Of a stretch of DNA of 64,000 bases, positions 58,073 through 64,000 are shown piece by piece. The stretch's first letter is position 1, and each line of letters starts with the position of its first letter. The notes beneath the pieces are model-generated. The model worked only from the letters and a program-made list of their open reading frames with translations. It searched no databases and was not told the DNA's origin. The position numbers and the translations under genes are program-made. This DNA comes from Doris montereyensis (Eukaryota; Mollusca; Gastropoda; Nudibranchia; Dorididae): contig JAXRKP010000361.1 of NCBI GenBank assembly GCA_037039925.1, forward strand, positions 150,001-214,000. The letters run 5' to 3'.

Positions 58073-58708
58073 AGTATGGGAAACAAGAATAAAAAAGAGG
58101 ATAACTATAAGTATAAGACTAGATCTATATCTCACTGAGTCTAGAAAGAAGAAATGATAGAGAATGAATGAATGGAAGTATCATTATCAACGCAAAATTT
58201 ACATTAAAACTAAAAATGCGAAATGTACACAAATTATAAATGTATTGATGCAATAAGAGGACAGAGTAAATGACTTATTTGAAATGTCAATTAGCACTAG
58301 CTGATGTGCTTTTGAAACTTCGAAGTCTTAAGCGTTATCTCCTTAGTGATGAAATAAGGTGTATTCCGTAATAGTAAGAAACCGTGCGCAAAGTTGCTTC
58401 TAGTAAAGTGGTGAACGTGAAAAAATGTGCAAAGATGCTTACCATTGAGTACCACAGATAAGCACAAGGGGTGTGAACTGCCAGAGGGACCCAACTTTGC
58501 CCGGTCTAGGTGGGATATGTTCATGGGGGTGGTGGTGGGGGTTGATGGGGTAGGGTAAAGAATGGTGAAGGGTCAGGAATAATGATAGTGTGTGCCCGAC
58601 TATGGGAGTTACTCCAGACAAAATTATACGAATTGGTGTAAGACGTTCATGCCATCAGGGTTGATTGTGCTCAATCTTATAAGTTGGTGTTTTATAGACT
58701 TCCTAGAC
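58073..58708. other. No supported feature
   Basis: AT-rich sequence. 58500-58620 is G-rich with no gene signal. Confidence 0.5.
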
Positions 58709-58993
58709 TCAGCACATGCTGGTACATGACCTGAGAATGCATACTTTCAGGTCATGGGTTCCTTGATGTCCTAGTCCATTAAAATGCAAAAGCACCGGCT
58801 TGCTTTCACAGTTTTCAATATCTCTCCTGTGATGGCCAAATCTGTTGGAGAGTTGCAAGCCAGTTTCTCCGATATAGGCCATTCCACAATGACTGCAGTG
58901 AAGAGCATAAATTACATTGCGAGAGGCGCAGGAGAATTGCCCATCCACTGTCCAGGTCTGTCTAGGGAACTGAATGGTTGTGGAGCCGTCCAT
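58709..58993 (-). pseudogene. Penelope-like element GIY-YIG endonuclease fragment
   Basis: The minus-strand frame reads CASRNVIYALHCSHCGMAYI, GETGLQLSNRFGHHRRDIEN, then PVLLHFNGLGHQGTHDLKVC. IY, the Cys pair, AYIGETG and the spaced R..H are the core of the GIY-YIG nuclease that forms the C-terminus of Penelope-like reverse transcriptases, where it nicks DNA for insertion. The reverse transcriptase itself is absent; upstream (59000-59065, -) stops appear soon. The nearby inverted repeats with a ctgacgaaggg/cccgaaacgtc signature fit the same class of element. Confidence 0.75.
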
Positions 58994-59126
58994 AGAAAAT
59001 CAACCTTTGGTCCCAAACTCGCCAGTCCAGGTGGCACCCGCTCTCACTTAAGACTTTTAGTTAGAAGGGATTGACGGAAAACCGTATGGGAATACAGGCG
59101 TATCTGGAGTTATGCCTAGAAACTTG

Positions 59127-59272
59127 GGCGAAATATGACAATAAGTGACAACTCCACTAATAAAGACAGAACAAACACGTGACGTTTCGGGAATAACTTA
59201 TATAACCCTTCGTCAGACAACAAACGAGAAATATCTAGAATCTAGATCTATGTACTACCTCAGGCATCACAC
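59127..59272 (-). repeat. Left arm of a 140-bp inverted repeat, Penelope-type terminal sequence
   Basis: Near-exact reverse complement of 59827-59963. It contains, on the minus strand, TCTGACGAAGGGTTATATAA and TTCCCGAAACGTC. It differs from the right arm by about 9 extra bases in the middle of that motif and a few substitutions. Confidence 0.85.
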
Positions 59273-59826
59273 ATCAGTAAATACTTGAGACTTCAATAAC
59301 TTGCAAAGCATCAGCTAGTGCTAAATGGCATTTTTTTAAAATTTCAGATAAAAGTTGTTTACTCTTTTCCTTTATAGCATTGATAAATTTGTAATTTACA
59401 TACATTTCATACCTTCAGTGTAAATTTTGCTTGATTGATACTTCCTTTCATTCATTCTCTATCAGAGTATTCAGAGTCTATCATTTCTTCTTTCTAAACC
59501 CAGTGAGATATAGCTCTAGTCTTGTATTTACATGTATCCTATTTTTTTTCGTTCTTGTTTCCCATACTCACACGTCTCTCTCTCTCCCTTTCTTTCTTCC
59601 CTGCCTTTTTTCCTTTTCCTCTCTTCTCTCTCTCTCTATTTTTCTCTCCTTTTCTCTATCACCTTCTCACCTTTTATTACTTACTTATTTTCATATTTTT
59701 ATTTCATTCTAGATCTGAACCTTCCACTTTCGCTCATTCTTCACACCCCCTCTGCTACGTTTCTTATCATCACTGTCTTTTTCTTTTCTTTCTTTCTCCT
59801 TTATGTTTTTCTTCTGACATCACATT

Positions 59827-59963
59827 GTGTGATGCCTGAGGTAGTATTTAGATCTAGATTCTAGATATTTCTCGTTTGTTGTCTGACGAAGGGTTATACC
59901 CGAAACGTCACGTGTTTGTTCTGTCTTTATTAGTGGAGTTGTTACTTATTGTCATATTTCGCC
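59827..59963 (+). repeat. Right arm of the inverted repeat, with a hammerhead-like core
   Basis: Contains gtctgacgaagggttatacc and cgaaacgtcacgtg. The spacer to the left arm is 554 bp and is pyrimidine-rich at 59540-59800. CTGACGA, a short GGGT/ACCC stem and GAAAC-GTC match the order of the conserved parts of hammerhead ribozymes, which are known from Penelope-like elements. Stem I is not clear, and an extra A precedes the GGGT stem. Confidence 0.55.
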
Positions 59964-59996
59964 TTTTGACTTCACTCCACTGTGGCTCCTTCGTAT

Positions 59997-60482
59997 TATT
60001 CACAGCCTAGAAACTTACCGAATGTGTAATTGAGCCAGGCGTATCTGGAGTTATGTCTAGAAACTTGACAAATGTGTAATTGAGTCAGGCGTATCTGGAG
60101 TTATACCTAGAAACTTGACGATTGTTTAGGCGTATCTAGAGTTATACCTCGAAACTTGACAAACATGTAATTAAGTCAGGCGTATCTGGAGTTATGCCTA
60201 GAAACTTGACGATTGTTTAGGCGTACCTAGAGTTATACCTAGAAACTTGACAAATGTGTAATTTGAGTCAGGCGTATCTAGAGTTATGCCTAGAAACTTG
60301 AGGAATGTGTAATTGAGTCAGGCGTATCTAGAGTTATAGAAACTTGAGGAATGTGTAATTGAGTCAGGCGTATCTAGAGTTATGCCTAGAAACTTGAGGA
60401 ATGTGTAATTGAGTCAGGCGTATCTAGAGTTATGCCTAGAAACTTGAGGAATGTGTAATTGAGTCAGGCGTATCTAGTTAGA
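59997..60482. repeat. 50-bp minisatellite, about 9 copies
   Basis: The unit contains gaggaatgtgtaattgagtc, aggcgtatctagagttatgc and ctagaaactt. Shortened 38-40-bp copies lie near 60120, 60205 and 60330. A single related unit (ggcgtatctggagttatgcc) sits at about 59096-59125, just before the left arm of the inverted repeat. Confidence 0.93.
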
Positions 60483-61055
60483 CCTGTGTTCCCAGTTATT
60501 TTGACACATTAAAGACATGCCTAATTAATTTCACTAATAACTCCTTTAGTGTTTTAAATATATAGTTCTAAGATTTCAAACACAAGACGCGCCCACCACG
60601 ACATTTATTCAGTGTAAAAATGGCACAAAGGCATATCTTAAGATACGCCTTTGTTCTCACGCACCGGCGACATATAGACAGAGACAGTACATGTGTACCA
60701 TAGAGAAATAGGCAGAGATTAGGCCTACATACCTCAAGACTCATAATGTACATTACACTAATTACAGAGGCTTTTTGCCTACTCTCTGCTTCTTAAAGTA
60801 AGAAAATACATTAGAAATGTTGTCAAATGTCTTGTGGTAAAGTGGTAGCCTGTCGTACTTGAGAGCATGAGGTCAAGAGCTAGAATTCTAGTCACAATTG
60901 GCAGCAGGCTGGGAGTCAAAGTCAATGTCGTCACATCTTGGTGGAAGGTAGGTAGGACATTATTACCCATTTTTCTCCACTCCATCCAAGGGCAAATAGG
61001 CATTAGCAACAGCAGTGGTGAGGACAAGCCTGCAACTACAACTCACCAAAGGGTG
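60483..61055. other. Unique sequence with a 26-bp palindrome
   Basis: 60627-60652 reads aaaggcatatcttaagatac plus gccttt, a near-perfect inverted repeat with no loop. No gene recognised. Confidence 0.5.
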
Positions 61056-61392
61056 ACCTAGCAGTTAGTAGTCGACATTCAAGGTGTCTGCCTCTCAATC
61101 AAAAGGCTGTGGGTTCAAGCCCCGGCTGGCTGAAAAGTTTTCTCAAGTTTTTTCAGGTAAAATCTACCCCTTGGTCCAGGTAGGTTGATCGATCGATACT
61201 TAGTCCCATCGAAAATGGACGATAAAAAAGGAGGTCCCGCCTGCAGATAAAATAACAACATTCTGTGCACGTTGAAGATCCCTTGGCAGTCTGGGCAGTG
61301 CAGGAGTATTATCACATGTCCTGCTGCATGCTAAAGAAACGGGATATGCTCTGGCTCTATGGGTTATAATAAGTCTTGTCAGTACTTTTTTT
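61056..61392 (+). mobile_element. Composite SINE: SINE-A head and body with a SINE-B-type tail
   Basis: The head has gcctctcaatcaaaaggctg and the B box gtgggttcaagccccggctg. The body is cttggtccaggtaggttgat and ctgtgcacgttgaagatccc. Where other SINE-A copies continue with the caaaat..gttgtggat tail, this copy has gagtattatcacatgtcctg, gaaacgggatatgctctggc and ctctatgggttat, as in SINE-B at 25080-25165. Confidence 0.8.
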
Positions 61393-61416
61393 GTAGGAAT
61401 TAAATCTTGTACAAAA

Positions 61417-61868
61417 TCACTTGTATTCCACTTGGATTGTCAATGAACAAGTTTGACAACAAACAATATCATAGAAAAGCTGTGCATCAATTTTTGATAA
61501 AACATAGTCACTTCCACATCTGCAAGGGTAGATGTAAACTTCTTCCTCTTCGTCTAATTCAAATTCTCTAAAAGGAACGTTTTCCTGAATAGGCAGGTAC
61601 TGAGACAAACACCTTTCCTTCCATTTGACATCGTACTGTTTCCTTAAAGTCTGATCACTTAGAACTATCCACGCATGGTTGATTTTCACAAATTTAGAAT
61701 CGTCTCCAGTGGAGGAAGTTGAACAACTTTCTTTGCTCCTAGTCCTACACTTTGCTCTGACTCTGATTTGTCAGGGTGGTGCAATTTGGCAAGTCTAACA
61801 TATGCTTTTCTCAGTTCTTCCGTAGAAGCATCAGAAGTGACCTCAAGAAGTTCATAGAGGTTCTCCAT
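61417..61868 (-). CDS. DNAJC24: DPH4/DNAJC24-type J protein with CSL zinc finger, one apparent frame break
   Basis: This cytosolic J protein acts in diphthamide synthesis on translation factor eEF2, supporting the DPH1-DPH2 iron-sulfur enzyme. The start ATG (61868) opens MENLYELLEVTSDASTEELR and KAYVRLAKLHHPDKSESEQ: helix I-II of a J domain with HPD at residues 31-33. The frame then runs to a stop at 61686. From about 61700 another frame continues SKFVKINHAWIVLSDQTLRK and QYD (J-domain helix III), then EEEVYIYPCRCGSDYVLSK and CCQTCSLTIQVEYK, the DPH-type zinc finger with its four Cys ligands. The span is 452 bp, one short of a multiple of three, so a single lost base between about 61780 and 61705 explains the break. 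Without it the length (150 residues) equals the family norm. No intron is present, although the human gene has several. It may be a live intronless gene with a sequence error, or a retrocopy. Confidence 0.85.
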
Positions 61869-63099
61869 TGTGAACGAAAAAGCAAACTATTCTTCTAAAA
61901 TTCATGGTTGATATATACTTCTTTTGAATTAAAATAAATTTTTCAAGAAAACGTGATTTTGGCGGGATGATTAAACCCAACACACGTTGTCATCTGTGGT
62001 CTCAGAGAGGACCTCAGGACCTGCAAAGAAAATTAAAGCAACATTTAAAAAATACTTTTTTAAATACTTTTTAATTAAGATTCTGTTTGCATGATTCTTG
62101 TAACAGAATATCTAAATGAAAATGTCTAGATCTACATACTGCTTAACTTTAATGGTAACATAGCTGTCAACATGATTTACAGACCTCACTATGAATAAAT
62201 TTAAAAGATTAAAAAAACGTGAGAAAATAGATAGTGTGGTGAAACCACATACATATATACAATAATTAAAGATAAATCAGATTAACTTCATACGTATTCA
62301 TCAACTTATCATAAATCATTCATTCTCCATCCATCAATTTCCATTTCATATAAACATTGTAAGTAAAAGGCCATTATACTTTTAAAGTTAAGTATGGTCA
62401 AAATTTCATATGGCACTTGGAAGAAAAAATCTACAATAGCTCTCAGTGTAGGGATTTTAAAGGTATAAGTTGACCGCTTCTACTACATATTTTGGGTGTG
62501 AGGAAAATAGGATGGGTGGTGTCTCTAAGCATATTCCAGAGTTTGATTGACAGTGTAGGCCAGACATGACATAAGACTGTCTGTTCTGGCACCTTCGTCT
62601 GGGTGGGTAGTGCTCGGACAGACAACGAGGCTAGACATGGAAGAAGACTGACACCTTTGCCCTAGTCCTAGCAGTCGCATTGTTCGCTACAGTGTACCAT
62701 CTGTTCTCATGTTATCGTTATTTCTGACAAAAACTCAACAAAAGACTTGTTTTAAGGCCTGTAATGGATGGGTATGAAGTTGCATTACAGAGAAAAAGAG
62801 TAAAAGCATGCCTTTATGCATGTCGACAGACCGTTTCTAAACACACTCTCATGATATAGTAAAAAATCGGTCAACAGAGGAAGGCGTGCATGTGTGCTTT
62901 TATGAAATGTGCATTTATCCAGAAACTACTGTATCCTACCAAATATCTTCTTTTTCTCTATCCCTTGTATTACCTCCCATGCTGTTATATCAATAATAAT
63001 AAATTAATACTCTTATGCAAGCTTATTAGAAAAGTTAGAATGTTATCAATTTGAAACTTATTTGATATAATTTGGTCGTTCTTTGTTGGTCAAAGGATC
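61869..63099. other. Upstream flank of DPH4, no further gene supported
   Basis: AT-rich. A minus-strand frame at 62443-62625 (KLWNMLRDTTHPIF) slightly resembles the LWN..P end of some LINE proteins but is too short to call. Confidence 0.5.
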
Positions 63100-63275
63100 T
63101 GTTGCCAGAGTAGCCCTATTAGACTAAGAGTGACCATACTTTGCATGTAGATTCTAAATTATCCCAAGATCGTTTTCAGTTGAGGAATTTTTCTACCAAA
63201 AGTGACGTTTGATTACTGAAAATGTCATTGTTTCCCCATCTTTGAGTAGAATTTTCATTCACCTAAACCCCTATT
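63100..63275 (-). repeat. Dispersed repeat F, copy 2 (unexpanded form)
   Basis: The reverse complement matches 49365-49540: gtttaggtgaatgaaaattc, tactcaaagatgggg, ggtagaaaaattcctcaa, then the segment that is tandem at 49.5 kb, here once. Confidence 0.75.
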
Positions 63276-63317
63276 ATGAACAGAAATAAAAAGTTGGAAT
63301 AGTGCCATTCACGCCTA

Positions 63318-63486
63318 CCTGTAAAAACTTTAATATTGAATACTGACCTCCAATAATCGTACCTGTAAAAACTTTAATATTAATATTGAATACTATTAAC
63401 CGGATCCAATAATCGTACCTGTAAAATTAAAAACTTTAATATTAATATTGAATACTATTAACTGGATCCAATAATCGTACCTGGTA
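63318..63486. repeat. Tandem repeat of about 55-60 bp, 3 copies
   Basis: The unit contains cgtacctgtaaaaactttaa, tattaatattgaatactatt and aaccggatccaataat, with length variation from ATTA stutter. Confidence 0.85.
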
Positions 63487-63596
63487 CAACCCAGGGAGGG
63501 TGTGTGTGTGTGTGGGGGGGGGTAACATGATTGATTGTTCTGAATAATTATGGCACGATGAACATGCCTGAATGCTTCTTAAGATTTTCATTTGAT

Positions 63597-63800
63597 TTAC
63601 CCACATCAACAACTAGGTGATCTCTCGGTTTTTGGTAGGATTTTTAAAATTTTGCCTGGACTGCCCTGTAAACAGCCTGGGGATCTTTAACATGCACAGA
63701 ATGTTGTGATCTGCAGACGGGACCTCCTGTTTATCATCCATCTCCGATGGGACTAGGTGTCGATCCACCTAACAGGACCAGGGGTAGATTTTGTGGCAGT
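63597..63800 (-). mobile_element. SINE-A copy, minus orientation, lacking the tRNA head
   Basis: Contains ggtgatctctcggtttttgg, tgccctgtaaacagcctggg, gatctgcagacgggacctcc and ggtgtcgatccacctaacag. It stops at gaccaggggtagatttt, just where the head would begin. Confidence 0.88.
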
Positions 63801-64000
63801 CCTTAAAATGTGATATCCCGTTTGACCCATAGATGACAGTAAATTTATGTAACTAAAAACAGTGGTCAGTTGGCGTTTAAATCTTATGCCAAATAGTGTT
63901 AATTATCAGATATATATCAGTATTTTATTGAGTATTAATGCATCAATTCTAACTAAGGATTCTAATTCAGGGGAGAGATCCCCATGAAACCCTCCTCTTT

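Noticed and set aside
59431..59864. Three overlapping Phe/Ser/Leu-rich frames of about 100 codons
   Set aside because: They lie in a pyrimidine-rich spacer between inverted repeats; composition explains them.
62443..62625. LINE C-terminal relic (KLWNMLRDTTHP)
   Set aside because: The similarity is limited to a few residues and no other LINE block is nearby.

Overview
This window is animal nuclear DNA: split genes with GT-AG introns, microsatellites of several hundred bases, minisatellites every few kilobases, tRNA-derived SINEs and LINE remnants. There are no operons and no bacterial gene spacing. The repeat style and the SINE and Penelope-like elements suggest a mollusc, probably a gastropod; that is a judgement from general knowledge, not a measurement.

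Two conserved host genes can be supported. NIF3L1 (NIF3/DUF34 family) runs on the + strand from about 16.0 to 33.6 kb. Six coding exons were found by homology and joined by splice sites with compatible phase: 16018-16077, 18545-18841, 21064-21198, 27369-27489, 31813-31945 and 33308-33597. Most of its introns are repeats. DNAJC24/DPH4 (diphthamide synthesis) lies on the - strand at 61417-61868 in a single block. Exon 3 of NIF3L1 and DPH4 each contain one apparent single-base loss, and exon 1 of NIF3L1 may contain another. A possible last exon of an unidentified - strand gene is at 47975-48166.

Layout. 1-3.5 kb: LINE and SINE remnants and small arrays. 3.5-13.0 kb: one array of about 350 copies of a 27-bp unit, with higher-order structure, passing into ATG/ATA and GA microsatellites. 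13.6-18.5 kb: hairpin elements, the NIF3L1 start, and 53-bp and 67-bp arrays split by a LINE fragment. 18.5-33.6 kb: NIF3L1 exons among arrays, SINEs, a Tigger/pogo-type element and a LINE carrying a 703-bp TTAA-flanked piggyBac-type insertion. 33.7-47.9 kb: microsatellites, three SINE families, four arrays of 40-41 bp and quiet AT-rich sequence. 48.2-54.6 kb: a second LINE, three arrays and a decayed DNA-transposon protein. 57-60.5 kb: inverted dispersed repeats and a Penelope-like fragment beside an inverted pair with a hammerhead-like core. 61-64 kb: SINE, DPH4 and unique sequence.

The recurring theme is tandem arrays born inside transposable elements. A 43-bp array sits inside a SINE, a 39-bp array starts at another SINE's 3' end, a 17-bp array sits inside a Tigger terminus, and a 47-bp array has its single-copy founder visible elsewhere in the window. 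I saw no defence system, CRISPR array or other clearly new protein machinery. The new material here is repeat architecture.
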